49,750 nucleotides of DNA from Anthoceros angustus (lineage: Eukaryota > Streptophyta > Anthocerotopsida > Anthocerotales > Anthocerotaceae), in the NCBI GenBank assembly GCA_010909165.1, contig MU008240.1, positions 1 through 49,750 on the forward strand, given 5' to 3'. Below are positions 20,931 through 32,030 of the stretch, piece after piece (position 1 is the stretch's first letter; each line of letters opens with the position of its first letter). Made by a program: the position numbers and the translations under genes. The notes beneath the pieces are model-generated. The model had not been told where the DNA came from and searched no databases. It worked only from the letters and a program-made list of their open reading frames with translations.

Positions 20931-21260
20931 CAATCCCCCCCTGATAATGTGAGACTCCAAGTCAAAACATTATCATTAGTAGGACTACATACGTACGCAC
21001 CTCATGTAGTGCATTGTGCACAAAACCAATCTTCCTCGGGAATGTCGTCAAGAGGTGGTTGAACACAAAACATGTGGTATCCCCTATTGCACCGATCACA
21101 AAGAAGCATTACATCATCATCATCGACGTCCACAAAACCCGACACTCCAAGTCTTTGGGTGGACGCCACATATCAGTAGTTGAGGGTCCAAATTGGGTAA
21201 GTGGCATGTGCGCAGTTCTTGAGGTGATCCTTCCATCTTCGGCCATCGGATCCTTCGAGC

Positions 21261-21464
21261 TCAAGCACTCCATCTTTGCCTACTCGCACGACCCGCAAGA
21301 TGACTCACGGTGGATACCTCCAAGGTGTTGCTCGCTTCCGGCGGTAGACATAATCTCCAACTTCGAACTTGCGCACCTTGGGTTTCCATGTCCCTCCTCG
21401 TGTAAGCATAGCGCAGCTTGATCCTGTGTTGCGCTATGGCAAGGTTCTCCATTGCCATGGGCAT
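21261..21464 (-). pseudogene. gypsy integrase C-terminal tail
   Basis: Overlapping minus frames (21464-21261 and 21522-21280) contain NLAIAQHRIKLRYAYTRR in one frame. That resembles the tail block (A-QR-K-YAD-RR) after the gypsy integrase core. No chromodomain is recognisable further downstream. Confidence 0.5.
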
Positions 21465-21502
21465 GATCCGTTTGAAAAGCTCCCGCCTTTCGGTCTAGGC
21501 AA

Positions 21503-21979
21503 TCATCCGCGCGCCAATCCACGTGCTTGTAGCCTTGCTTGCCTCACGTTTGGCAAAATGGTTGTCGCCCATACAACAAGTAGTATGGTGAAAAATTGCT
21601 CAAGGCTTGATTGCTCACCCCGCACTAGCACTAGGTATGGCATCCCTTCATCCCATGTCTTGGTCATTTGTGAGACAATATTTGCGCAAGGCCCGCTTGA
21701 AGGTCCGCAAGCGCTCAGAAGTCCATCGGCTTGAGGATGATCTCGACGACGTCGATGATCAATCAAGCTCTGTCAAGCAAGTCTTGAAATTCCCACGAAT
21801 TCTTTGCCCGGTGAGAACCTCGCACATGCTCCATATCGACTAAGAACGGAAGCCAAGAACGCCTTGGTAAGCCGAGAGTCACGCTTGGGTAAGATGGCAA
21901 CCTCGCACCACTTGAAATGCTCCACCATTAGCATGACATGCTTGTTTCGACGGCCTCGCATGTCCGGCATGAGATCCAC
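21503..21979 (-). pseudogene. gypsy integrase catalytic core
   Basis: The frame at 21979-21773 has DLMPDMRGRRNKHVMLMVEH, which gives the first Asp, then FKWCEVAILPKRDS and FLASVLSRYG. The next frame (21766-21503) has RRRDHPQADGL, the HPQ-DG block near the catalytic Glu (HPQTDGQTE in intact elements), then TKTWDEGMPYL. The second catalytic Asp and the Glu are not in clean frame. Integrase inserts the cDNA into the genome. Confidence 0.8.
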
Positions 21980-22350
21980 ACTCCACTGTAGAAGAGTCCT
22001 CGGATCGGCAGAGAGTGAAGCACAACATCATTGGTGTGAACCTTGCCTTCACTCGATCGCACTCTACATTCTGCGACCAGCCTTTCCACATCTCCATACA
22101 TCCTTGCCCAGAAGTGTGTGGGCCTGAGCATGCTGTAGGTGCGCTTAGCACCAAAATGCCCTAAGCCTTCATGCACCTGGGTGATGAGTCTCACCCGGTC
22201 CTCCGGCTTGGGTACAATTCTATCTCCCGCAGAATCACGGACATACATTATGTCCTCCTTCCAATAGTACCGAGCCACCTTCTCGCGTAGCTTGGCCTGC
22301 TTCTGAGATGAAAGCCCTTGTGGCAATTCCCCAGACCTTAGGAAGGTCAC
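21928..22350 (-). pseudogene. gypsy integrase zinc-binding domain
   Basis: The frame reads KVARYYWKEDIMYVRD and then VHEGLGHFGAKRTYSML, ending MYGDVERLVAECRV. This is the H2C2 integrase finger (H-x3-H, then C-x2-C); the final Cys has changed or shifted, with Arg at its place. The start of this frame (MTFLRSGELPQGLSSQKQ) is the linker from RNase H. Confidence 0.85.
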
Positions 22351-22568
22351 CGCTATTGCATCCGCCCAGATGTCCCTGACGGACTACAAAGCGATGAGTG
22401 GAGGCTCTTGATCCTCATGCGATGGCCAACATGGTATCTCGGACTACTCTCCCCGGCTGGTTCGTCATCCGAATCTTGCCCGGCCCCGTAGTGTCTTCGA
22501 CGGTAGAGAGGATTCCTTGACAACCCATCGATTAGAGTGAACTCTACCGCCGGTGTTCGATGACAAAG

Positions 22569-22939
22569 TCATACTCGGAGAATGAGAGCCCACCGCCGCC
22601 TTTCCTGTAAGCTTGGCGCCATCAACCAATGCAAGGGTTGATGGTCGGTGATTAGTCGAAATTGATGTCCAAACAAGTACGGACGAAAGTGTCCGACGCC
22701 CACACGCAAGACATTCTCCTTCATAGGCGAGTAGTTGGACTCACTGGTTGTTGCTCCGACCGCATAGGCAATGACATGTTCCTCTTCCTTGTCATTGATC
22801 TGCGCCAAGATCGCCTATGCGCCGATTTGCTCCAATCGAAAGTACGAACGGCCATCAAGTTTGGATGACCAAGAATTGGCGAGCTCATGAGTCTACCCTT
22901 CAACTCCATGAAAGCGACTCCTCTTGAGTCCAACGCCAA
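22569..22939 (-). pseudogene. gypsy RNase H
   Basis: Two frames share this domain. The first is 22939-22721 (LKGRLMSSPILGHPNL, the start of the RT-RNase H connection) and the second is 22808-22569 (HVIAYAVGATTSESNYSPMK, then RPYLFGHQFRLITDHQPLHW). The TDHQPL block with its Asp is intact. A frameshift around 22800 separates it from RT. Confidence 0.88.
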
Positions 22940-23128
22940 GTCACCAACTTCTTCAACAAGTCATTCAATGGCCGCAATCTCGCTCATCCGTGGAATGAAC
23001 TTCTAGTAACCGCCAAACCCAAGAATGCCCTCAACTCGAGATGTCGTTTGGCTCGAATGCGCGATTGCCTCCACCTTGGTGGCATGCGGCGAGATCCACG
23101 CGTGATCCAATGACCCAAGTACAACACC

Positions 23129-23700
23129 TTATCCTCTCAAATCGACACTTCTGGATGGGCCTTCAACCCAAGCCAGCCTAGCAAAGACTTTCAAGATGTT
23201 GTAGATGCTCCTCAAAGGTATTGCTGAAGATGATGACGTCATCAATGTAGCACTTGGCGAAATGCAAGTCCTTGAGCTCATTGTCCATGTACCTTTGAAC
23301 TGCGTTGGCGTCTTCAACCCAAATGGCATGTAATTCCACTCGTACAAGCAATCTCCCAACGCCGCTTTTGTCTTCTTGGCGATCTCTACTTGGTGAAACC
23401 CTAGCCTCAAGTCCAATGTTGAGAAGAACTTGTGACCCAATGGTGTCGAAGATCTCTTACCGTCGGCATGGGATAGTGGTCATGTGGGATTCTGCTCAAC
23501 GGCCGATAGTCACCACACATTCTCCTCTCCGTCCACAATCCATTCTCATCCTTCTTTTCGAAGAATCGCCGCATGCGTCATGCGAGTTAGATCGTCGAAT
23601 CACCCTAGCTTGAGAAGCTCTTGGCATCGATTCTCAACCAAATCCCACTCATTTTGCCGAGCCTGCGCCTGAACACCGGGTTCATCTGTCTATGTGGAAC
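23129..23700 (-). pseudogene. gypsy reverse transcriptase
   Basis: The main frame (23440-23129) begins with HKFFSTLDLRLGFHQVEI, the classic gypsy block with first catalytic Asp, then YEWNYMPFGLKTPTQF. The YIDDVIIFS-type catalytic box is seen in a shifted frame at about 23248-23222. The upstream block with a Cys/Asp-rich QELL and R-DDL context (23660-23580) is in another frame. Confidence 0.88.
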
Positions 23701-25504
23701 TTCCCTTTGGTGTACTTCCCCATCTCCGCAAGCGTGAAAGCAAACACATGTCGCGATGCCTCCAACAACTCCTTTAGCCGACGCCGCTGATTGCTCTTCA
23801 ACTCGACGTTAACCACTCATGTGGTGTGGCTCGATGGCTTGCACGCTTCCTCACGTGCTCGCTCTCCTTGCCTCCAAACTCGCCTTCTCCGCTGAGATGC
23901 GATAATGTCCTTCACCCACCGAACCCGCCGCTCAACCCCGCCTTCGGTTTCGGTTGGTTTCCGCTAAACAACCGTCATCATGTTCACGCCAAATGCTTGC
24001 CCAAGCAGACATTCCTTCTGGCCACTCCCTTGTCTCTGTCGATCAAATCCATGGCCAACTCCTCGTGGTGTTGGCTCTCCCAAGGCCTCGCCATGTCTCC
24101 ACCACAACGGGGGCCATGGTTCTGGCGTAAGACTTGGACTTAGACACAAAGGTTGGCCAAGCCGCCATGGGGTGTCCAGTGTTCCAGTGGAAGTGCCTTG
24201 TCACCTTGATGACTTGTTGGGCATGCCTTCATGCTAGCACATCCTTGACAACATGATTAGGTCGCTTGGTGAACGACAAGACACTTCAAATGTTCCAAGG
24301 GAGCAAGGTTAGTCCACATGGACCTCAACCTATGAGCCCTCGAACCAAATTGAGTGCATCCAATAGAAGCTCCCGACCCAACACTCCTCGGATCGTGGCA
24401 AAGTCCTGAACTTGCTTCTTCACGCTCATGCCGGGCACATTCTCCAACATGTATCCACAAGGCCTTTCTTGCCCTTTCCGGATCAAGCGCAAGATCCTCA
24501 TCGTCATAGAACAATGTGCGTGGATCCTTGACCTTGACCCTTGCCCAGAGGATAGTCCTTGACACTCCCAACCCCGCGATGACAAGGTCCACCGGCTTGC
24601 CCAAGACAACTCAAATGGGACAACCCTATCATGCGAACATCCATCGGCGCCTTCCGGTAACCCTTCACCGACTCCCACGCCGGAGGTTAGGTACTCCCCA
24701 TCAAGTCTCTTACGCTCTGACACAATCCTTGCTTTTGGATCCGGGTCACAATGCACGATCTTCGCACTTTGATGCCACACTTTAGCACCGCCCAAGCCGA
24801 TCGATGCCTCCAAAGAGTTCCACGAGCACTATGCCGCCTTCCGAGGTCGCCATGTGATGACTGGTGTTTAGGTCACAAACAGCTCAACCCTAGGCAAGAA
24901 CTTACAGCCTCCGCTCATAGGGCACCGGGTCCTCTTGCACCATCCTCCATGCCTTTTGCACGGCTCATTGCTGCAGTCACCACCCGGTGACTTGAAGAAC
25001 CTCCGAGGGTGGTTGCAACCCTAGCTTGTTTTCCTCCTCGCCGAAATCCTCCATCGTATGTTGTTAGACGCACAAGAGGTTCAAGCACGTATGGCGTGTC
25101 CTTCACTACGCCAAACACCGGGTAGACGCTGCTGGCAATGAGGTTCTCATGATCCTTGCCATGCAGAGAGGGATGCGGGCAATCCGCTACTCTGCTCAGC
25201 CTTCTCCACTGGGTCGATAGTAGACTGCCTCCGCCCACAAATCCACCATGACCTGTGTTTGTACAAAGCCCGCTCCCAAAGAAGACATCAAAAGTGTCTC
25301 GTGACTGACTGCAAAGGTACCTCGACAAAGGTGAAGTCTGCTTCTTGGTTTGAATGAAACCTTCAGCTTGTACCTTGTCACCCCAACACATGCTCCGTGG
25401 TCCCATGGGTCCGGATCTTCCACTTGGTTTCCTTCAACCTTTCTTGGTGGAGACCCAACGCCTTCCTTCACTCTTCTTCCAACGATCACCCGTGCTCTTG
25501 TCAA
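23700..25504 (-). pseudogene. gypsy protease and spacer region, decayed
   Basis: Long minus frames (24813-24325, 162 aa; 24604-24257, 115 aa; 25406-24915, 163 aa; 25504-25196, 102 aa) cover this interval, but no clean D-S/T-G protease box is visible. Blocks such as KVKDPRTLFYDDEDLALD and FVQTQVMVDLWAEAV look like real sequence between Gag and RT; the latter may hold remains of a protease (VD at the position of the D-T/S-G box). The plus frames are mirrors. Confidence 0.5.
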
Positions 25505-25910
25505 TCAACACCTCCTTGGTGCGAATCCATTGATTTCAATGTGCCTCCCGATTGTTGACCAAAGCCACTCCCACTGCAAAGATTCCGCGAGATGCTTGGC
25601 TCGAGGTCAAGAATGACATCATTGCCACTGCACATTGTCGACACTTGCTTCGCCTTCAAGGGTTGTCAACATCCGCCGAGTCAAACCCCTCGACTTCCTT
25701 CACGCCAACCCCATGTCTTGTAGGTCAAACATGGCATCTCCGAAGCTTTTGTGCCATCGCTCCGAACTGCATGGGTTTCTCCACATCGCCCACACTGACT
25801 TTGATGTTGCTCCCACATTGCTCGCTGGCAATGGCTCAAACGACTTTGGCATCTTGGCATAGGTTCGGAAGAGGATCCCAAGCTTCCTTCCGTGTCTTCC
25901 GACACCGGTG

Positions 25911-27232
25911 TCAAGACATCCTCTTCTTCCTCCGAGCTATCTTCTCTCGTAGCCGCCAGAGGTTTCTTCCCTTGCCCCTTGATCCGGTCACCGCCATGTA
26001 TCCAAGCTTGTGCTCATCTTCTTCGCCCCTCCGATGATGAACCGCCGCTCTCCTTGATCTTCGCCCGCACCAACTTCCAGTTTGCAAGGCGCACGAGCCG
26101 CCCATCGCCTTCTTTGATGCTTCCCGCTTTTGTCCACGGACTTCGCCTCCTCCACTCGCGCCTTTGCTCTTCGATTTTGTGGATGAGGTTGACGCAGATG
26201 CATTGGCCGGGGTTGTTGCCGATAACCCGAGGCCGCAATTCGGATGCTTCTCCCAACATGCCGCTTCATTGTGCCCTGCACTCCCACACCTAGGGCATGG
26301 CCTCACCCTTGACTCAATGCATGCTCGCACTCATGAGGGAATGGTCCGTCCTCGGCACCTCACGCAGGGGCTCACTCACTTGGGTGGGCGGCTTGTCTCG
26401 CCGAGCTCCTCCACTGACCTCCGCTCATGTCGCCCACCACCTACTTGTGCCGGAGTAATCACTTGCAAAGACGAGAAAGTGTCACGGGCCCTATCTTGCC
26501 CATCTCGTACACTTCCTTGAGGTGTAGCTTTCTTGCACGCTGTTTGTTGCATGCCTTCAGGCATATGGCAATGCCTGCAAGTATTTCTCGCAGCCTCGGT
26601 CACTCATGATCTTGGTGTCACGCACTAACCGGTCGATTCTTCGATAAGCCATCTTCAGCCTCGCCGACTTCATCTTGAAGTGTGTCACCGAGATCTTCTC
26701 ATCCGTGCTTGCGAAACTCCACCGAAGATGTCAAACATCTCTTCGATGGGATCGTGCCCACTTGCCACCGCCTCCGTCACCGGTTCCTTCGGAGCTTGAA
26801 TCGCTACTCATCGGTCCTCCACCGCTCAACAACGCCTTTTGGCGATAGCACGCCAATGCTTCATCCCCAAGTACTGACATTTGGATGATCGCTGTATCCG
26901 GCCTTCAATTCCATCTCCGCACACACCGCACTGCATTTCTCGATGAAGTCCTCCTGGCAAGCAGCCCGCCCGTGAACAACTCCATTCGATCCTTGTCTCC
27001 TCCCATCTTGACGACTCCAAGAGACAAGTCCTCCTCGCCGCTACCGAGTTGTCCGGCAAAGACTAACGTGTCTTGTGTGTTGCCACCATGATCCTTCAAA
27101 GATTGTTGATTGTGTCGCTGGGTTCCTCCGCCCTTCTGGTACCAAAATCGAGGTGTCGCACTTCTCCTCTTGGTGGACTTCACCGCCTCGATGGACTTGG
27201 TTGGTAGCTCCGTCCGGATCGAGTGTGTGCAT
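25911..27232 (-). pseudogene. gypsy Gag with zinc knuckle
   Basis: The best frame is 26330-25911: it holds a CCHC knuckle, CPRCGSAGHNEAAC (C-x2-C-x4-H-x4-C), followed by a Ser/Thr/Lys-rich tail (about 26230-26140) and a basic end. Upstream frames (27183-26905, with LGVVKMGGDKDRMELFTGG; 27232-27041; 27059-26826) give Gag core pieces in shifted registers. Gag forms the particle and binds the RNA. Confidence 0.7.
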
Positions 27233-27240
27233 GCACTGTG

Positions 27241-27590
27241 TTAGTGGCTAGATCAAACCCTTAATCAAGGTTAACACACCCGCTATCTTAGATCGTGATT
27301 AGTGAAACCTCTAAGTATCTATGCATGTTAAAATCGCATAGAAATACTGCAGGCTACATTTCAAAAATGTGAGCTGGGTGAGTTGGATAGCAAAGGCAGG
27401 AACTCAGAGCATTGGGTGGATCAAGTATGGGGTGCCACACTGGAGTTTTGGACAGAAAGTGAAATCACATGGACGATGACATACCCATGTTCATCCGCTT
27501 CCCCTTATCCCTTGAATCCGGGGCCCAAGAGTAAAATACTTGTTTCTCCCTTGGTTGGCCTTAAAAGGCCAGCCCCTTGTGGAGGCCTCA
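27241..27590. other. gypsy 5' leader or flank, no gene
   Basis: Sequence between the Gag start and the Pro/Lys-coding repeat. No primer-binding site recognised. The 111-aa plus frame at 27383-27718 is mostly repeat translation. Confidence 0.4.
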
Positions 27591-27790
27591 TTCCTCCCTT
27601 GGTAGGGGCTTCGCCCGCCTCCTCCTTGGCTTGGCCTTGGCCTCCTCCCTGGCCTTGGGCTTGGGCTTCCTCTCTCCTTGGCCTTGACTTGGGCTTCTTC
27701 GCCTCTCCTTGGCCTTGACTGGGCTTCTTCCTCCCTCGGCCTTGGCTTGGGCTTCTCCTCCCTCCTTCGCCTCACTTGGTCCCCTCTAGG
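27591..27790. repeat. CTTGGCCTTGGGCTTC minisatellite
   Basis: Variants of CTTGGCCTTG(G/A)(C/G)TTGGGCTTC(T/C)TC repeat about seven times. On the minus strand they would encode Lys/Pro/Arg/Glu repeats (KPKPRPREEEAQSRPRR), so this could be decayed low-complexity coding sequence, but a simple minisatellite is enough. Confidence 0.7.
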
Positions 27791-27834
27791 CCTCAAGCCT
27801 GGGCACACTTAGAGTCCCTGCCTACTTGCTTAAA

Positions 27835-27970
27835 GAGCGAGCCGCCTCACAGAGCCTCGCCTAGCGCAAGATCGCCCAGCATCGCCTAGCACCTAGCATC
27901 GCCTAGCTCACCCAAGCATCGCCTAGCATCGCCTAGCATCGCCTAGCACACCAAGCCTAGCACGCCTATC
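27835..27970. repeat. GCATCGCCTA tandem repeat
   Basis: The 10-bp unit GCATCGCCTA occurs at least six times, partly in strict tandem (27909-27955), with variants such as GCACCTAGCATCGCCTAGC. It abuts the left end of the second AT-rich repeat. Confidence 0.8.
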
Positions 27971-27993
27971 TAGCCACACACGAGATCATAGCT

Positions 27994-28582
27994 TGAACAA
28001 CAGGAGGAGTAGCTCGTGCGGCACAAACACACCTCCCAGAACAACACGCAAATTCCTCACACATCGCCTCCTGAGTCATAGCTTTGGCCTCCTCACAACG
28101 CTCAGATCATATCTAGAGGACAAGCTATGATCCGAGCTTCTCAATGGAAGGGTCTATATATACTAGACTCGCAAGATATTCCTAAGATATCCTATCAAAG
28201 ATACGGAAATATCCTAAGAATACACTATAATATGCAAGGAATATGCCAAAGCATATTACCGAGCTTATCCACTTAGCTATTGTATCCTAAGAATACACTA
28301 TAATATGCAAGGAATATGCCAAAGCATATTACTTGAGCTTATCCACTTAGCTATTGCTAACCATGTTTAATTAACACTAATCAATGCTTAATATAAGCAT
28401 TAGATTAATTAACACTAATCAATGCTTAATTAGCATAAGCACATTAGATTAATTAACACTAATCAATGCTTAATTAGCATAAGCACCTTAGATTAATTAA
28501 CACTAATTACTTACTTAAAGATAAGTAATTAGATTAACTAATGCTAATCAAACACTAAACCCAAGTGCATAGATTAGTATCA
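27994..28582. repeat. AT-rich dispersed repeat, copy 2 (LTR candidate)
   Basis: Matches 20222-20830, including the TATA-like block (about 28150-28170) and the tandem TAATTAACACTAATCAATGC units (28370-28500). If this is the 5' LTR of the minus-strand gypsy, the primer-binding site should lie just below 27994, but that sequence (AGCTATGATCTCG on the minus strand) matches no tRNA end I know. Confidence 0.6.
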
Positions 28583-29268
28583 CACGGCATGACACCTCCA
28601 CACAAATCACATTTGACATCTATCGCTTTCTATCTTTGCGGCTCACAGCATATCGCGTTCAAGGAAGTAGGATGCCCATGTACCGTTTTCGCCCTTGCTG
28701 CGCACGTACCATATTTAGAGCATGCCTCTCAACCATGACCCCACCGTCATGAGGGAAAACAAGGCCGGGCAAACTTACAAGACGTTTGTTCACCCAGTAT
28801 GACTTAATAATAAGTATAGATTTAAACCTTTAGCGCCTAGAAAGGAAGATTAGTGATTAGTCTTTTTCAATTCCGATATTTAGAGGATGGGAGAAAATTT
28901 CTTGGTGTGCGATAGAGTGGGCTGTTTAGAACTTTGGAGGGAATTCGTAGCCCCAAACGCAGCCTGTTAGGAGGAGTGGGTTGCTAGTGCTTAAAGTATT
29001 GGCTTGGGGTGCTAGTGCTGCCAGCATTGGCATAGGTTGCTTGACAAGGGTTGCTGGAGGATGTTTGTGATATCAAAGAACCTTTGAGTGTATCCTTGGC
29101 TACACTTTATTTAGATTCACTAATCTTTGTATTCTTGTTAACTCACCATAGAAGTGTCACTATAAAATAATACCTTATATGAAGAGAGAAAAGGGGTAAC
29201 CTCCTCTATTTGTCATGTGGGTGCCTAGGCACTAGTCTGGTGCCTAATGGACCAAGCTACAGGCAATT
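28583..29268. other. flank between gypsy/LTR block and YUCCA gene, no gene
   Basis: Unique-looking sequence with no convincing open frame. It would hold the 3' untranslated region and downstream flank of the YUCCA-like gene. Confidence 0.4.
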
Positions 29269-29369
29269 GAAGTCTCCACCTTGCTTAGAACATAGATGTC
29301 TTGTGGAGCATGTGCCTCCATTCCGCTCCTTTCAGGCCTCTCTTGGTGAAACACTGCAGTGAATAGGCC
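29269..29369 (-). pseudogene. degenerate tandem copy of the YUCCA terminal exon
   Basis: About 100 bases match the end of the true last exon (29402-29496): GAAGTCTCCA, CTTGCT, TCCATTCC, CTCTCTTGGTGAAAC and CTGCRGTGAATAGGCC in the same order. On the minus strand it reads GLFTAV, then, after a one-base insertion, [11 protein letters not shown]. The conserved Met-Asp-Ala tail is lost. It lies just past the stop of the real exon, so it is probably a local tandem duplication now in the 3' UTR, though a leftover of a second YUCCA paralogue cannot be excluded. Confidence 0.75.
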
Positions 29370-29394
29370 AATTCAACTATGAAATGGAGACTTT

Positions 29395-31351
29395 CTAGAA
29401 TGAAGTCTCCAGCTTGCTCAGATGCTCTGCGATACACCGTGCGTCCATTCCTGCTCCCTTGAGACCTCTCTTGGTGAAACCTGCGGTGAATAGGCCTCTG
29501 TCCCCTTTCCAGTTATGAGGGAAAGATAAATTTGGAATTCCATCGGATCAAATGTTGAGTCATCCCAGTATCATACATGCATATAACAAGATAAGGTTAC
29601 CAAATGATCACGTTTGAAATATTTGATGAAACATAAAACATATCAATTGCAACAAAATTTATTTGTTCAGGTTTCACACTAATAGATAAAAAAATTTGAA
29701 TGTGCAGACCAACAATGCCAACAAAACTCATTCCGTAAATTTCACATCCCAGACCCTGAGTACAGAAGTTAGGACATCCCAGGCCTGAGCAAAGGAGTTA
29801 AAACACCCCAGGCCCGAGCACATAGGTTAAAAATCCAAGGCCCTGAGCTCACAAGCAAACTATATTACTCCAACAAGTTAGCGCAAAATTACCCGAAGCC
29901 AATTGGGCACGTTGCTTCTAAACCCAGTAGCAAAGATGATACAGTCGAATTCTCGGAAAGAACCATCATCAAAGATCGCTCCTGTCGCAGTGATTTCGTT
30001 CACACCTTTCACGACCTTGCAGGAAGTAGTCAAGGAGTCAACACAAAAGCTGAATGCAAATGCCTCGTCTCGAGGCGGCATCATACACCTATTGTAATTC
30101 AACCTGCCAAGATACAGACAGAATTGCAGGCAGGCACGATCTCGAGCAGAAGGCTGCATCAGCAGGCAGGCCTGTATGCGTAGAGTAATGCCAATACACC
30201 AGGTACACTTTGAACATCAAAAGTTACCGTGATATGGCCGGTTTGAATCATCTTGAGTGTGCCAACATCCAGAACAGGAGTGATGCCCTCCTTGTCCTTG
30301 CGCTCAAGAGGCCCCAGCGAGGGCCTCGGGATGCCCCACTTAGCTGTGTCTCCCATCACGAAACGGGCATACAGAAGCAGCAGCATGTCGGTGTATCGAT
30401 AGGACAGGTAACGCAAGAGTGTGGTAGCCACCACAAAAGTTGAGATCCCAAACATCTCCCGAGGGAGAACGTGCATCTGCAGCACATGAACAAGATCAAC
30501 ATATTACCAATGAGATCTTTGTCATGATCGTCAGGGAATTCAAAGGTGACAAGAGATGAAGAGAGACAATGAAGAGAGGCAAGTGTTGCAAAGCAGCAAT
30601 TTGGGAGTGCATCAAATACAGAGTAGCTCACCGGGCTCCGCACAACGAGGCTCGTTCGGGCGCCATGTTGCGCCAGGTCCAGCGACACTTCGAACCCGGA
30701 GTTTCCACTGCCCACCACTAGCACCTTCTTGCCAGACCACTCCCGGCCGTTGCGGTACTGACTGCTGTGGAGCGCTCTCCCACAAAACACAGGTATGCCT
30801 GCAATTGATGGGGTGACTGGATCCGCATTCTCTCCTGTTGCGACCACCAGCCATCTCGTGAGATAAACAGATCTTTTCCATTTTGGATGGATGCCGGTGT
30901 TGGCGACTTCGCATGAGGACGTCACAACTCGCCACATCTGGATACTCTCCAGGTATGATGCGTCAACGACGCTGTGGTTAAACAGCGGGCGGATGGCAAA
31001 TTCCTCAGCGTAATGTTCCAAGTAAGCTTGGAACTGCTTACGCGATGGGTAGGCGGGGTAATCCGCAGGGAACTTCATATAAGGAAGCTCTGAGTGGTCC
31101 TTGGGTATGTGGAGGTGAAGACGGTCGTACGTCTTATTCTTCCAGAGCGAGCCGACGCAGTCAGCCCGCTCTAGGATCATATAGGGTATTCCGCGCTGCG
31201 TCAGGCACGCAGCCGTGGCCAGTCCGGCAGGGCCGGCTCCCACAATGACGGCACCCCGCACAAAGGTAGCCCCACGCGTCACGGATTCAAGCTGGAAATC
31301 CCGTGGAGCAAAGCCATAGGGTCCATCAGCTCTGGCAGCAGAAGAAGCCAT
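29395..31351 (-). CDS. YUC: YUCCA-type flavin-containing monooxygenase (auxin biosynthesis)
   Basis: YUCCA enzymes convert indole-3-pyruvate to indole-3-acetic acid with FAD and NADPH. Four minus-strand exons are inferred: 31351-30632 (240 codons, ATG at [10 protein letters not shown]), 30476-30228 (83), 30015-29893 (41) and about 29564-29395 (about 56, stop TAG). The first two introns have GT...AG ends in phase 0; the third has a GT donor only. Visible motifs are FAD-binding GAGPAG (residues 38-43), [15 protein letters not shown], the FMO motif [12 protein letters not shown] (about 189-200), NADPH-binding GSGNSG (214-219), ATGF (about 352-355) and the tail [11 protein letters not shown]...[13 protein letters not shown]. 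Length of about 420 fits the family. Oddities: a missing base near 29547 shifts exon 4, and no AG acceptor precedes exon 4. It could be a real gene with assembly indels or a young pseudogene. An upstream in-frame ATG (31393) gives 14 extra residues but lies before a CAG that may be a 5' UTR acceptor. Confidence 0.9.
29741..29855. repeat. minisatellite in YUCCA intron 3
   Basis: About four units of roughly 32 bases share CATCCCAGGCCTGAGCAAAG-type sequence (CCAGACCCTGAG, CCAGGCCTGAG, CCAGGCCCGAG, CAAGGCCCTGAG), each followed by a GTTA-like end. It lies between exon 3 and exon 4. Confidence 0.8.
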
Positions 31352-31399
31352 TGTCACAAACCTGTCAACAAGCAAGACCCACTGTAAGAACATACTTGG

Positions 31400-31770
31400 C
31401 GACCAAGCTAGCTCTCACTCAAGCTATTCACGTTGTGGAGTCAGGATCTGAGAAACAGCTCTCCACCAATGTGTGAGGCTGCCCAGATCTATCCTTAGCT
31501 CCAGCTAGGAGCAGAAGCTACCTACAGCTACAGCAATCAGACACAGCAGCAATGTCAAGTTTGGAAGTTGGAGGCACATGCTACCACTAGCTTTCGCGCG
31601 TTACTGATGAAAGATGAGAGATTTTGGAAGCCTCTCTTCACAGAGAGCATGACCGAAGAGAGGTTTCCCAGGTCACTCCTTGCCTCAACCGAGGCGCAAC
31701 AGCGTCATGCACAGCAGAAAATCAAAGGTTGTAGGGTCGCTTTTGATGATGATCACCTACACGCAGTCTA
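31400..31770 (-). promoter_or_regulatory. upstream region of the YUCCA-like gene (5' UTR/promoter, undefined)
   Basis: Non-coding sequence upstream of the YUCCA start. The minus strand just before the ATG reads GACAGGTTTGTGACA, whose CAG could end a 5' UTR intron. I cannot mark a TATA box with confidence. Small plus frames (31568-31801) have no domain. Confidence 0.3.
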
Positions 31771-31771
31771 C

Positions 31772-32030
31772 GAAGTCGCCTCTAGAGAGCAGAGGTGCTA
31801 AGAATGAGCTTTGCGACCCACCACCAGAGCGGAACAGCGGAACCGGGCAGACGGCAACGAGGAGGCAGTGGGGCAGCTAGGGGAGGAGACGAGGTCGCCG
31901 CTACAGAGCAGAGGTGCGAAGCACGAACTTTGCCACGCTCACCACCAGATGGTGGCACCACCAGATCGGAACTGGGCAGACGGCAATGAGGAGGCTCGAG
32001 GCAGCCCCAGCTAGGGGAGGCGAGGGGAGG
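31772..32030. repeat. tandem duplication of about 119-130 bp upstream of YUCCA
   Basis: GAAGTCGCCTCTAGAGAGCA and GAGGTCGCCGCTACAGAGCA start two successive units (31772 and 31891). Each continues GAGGTGC(T/G)AAG, AACTTTGC/AGCTTTGC, CACCACCAGA, CGGAAC, GGGCAGACGGCAA, GAGGAGGC and CAGCTAGGGGAGG. The second unit has a short internal duplication of CACCACCAGAT. GC-rich direct repeats about 0.4-0.7 kb upstream of the start codon could affect expression, but no function is shown. Confidence 0.85.

Larger units (their letters stand above)
20950..27240 (-). mobile_element. Ty3/gypsy retrotransposon remnant
   Basis: On the minus strand the order is Gag with zinc knuckle (27232-25911), protease/spacer (25504-24257), reverse transcriptase (about 23700-23129), RNase H (22939-22569), integrase zinc finger and core (22350-21503) and a C-terminal tail (about 21464-21261). 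The order RT, RNase H, integrase defines Ty3/gypsy rather than copia. Every domain is in shifted frames, so it is inactive. The paired AT-rich repeats at 20.2 and 28.0 kb are its possible LTRs. Confidence 0.85.

Noticed and set aside
27835-27970. Short GCATCGCCTA repeats considered as a centromeric or origin element
   Set aside because: Too few units; simple minisatellite beside a transposon repeat.
31351-31393. Upstream ATG of the YUCCA ORF as the start
   Set aside because: The extra 14 residues (MFLQWVLLVDRFVT) precede a CAG that may be a 5' UTR splice acceptor; the downstream [10 protein letters not shown] start fits better.
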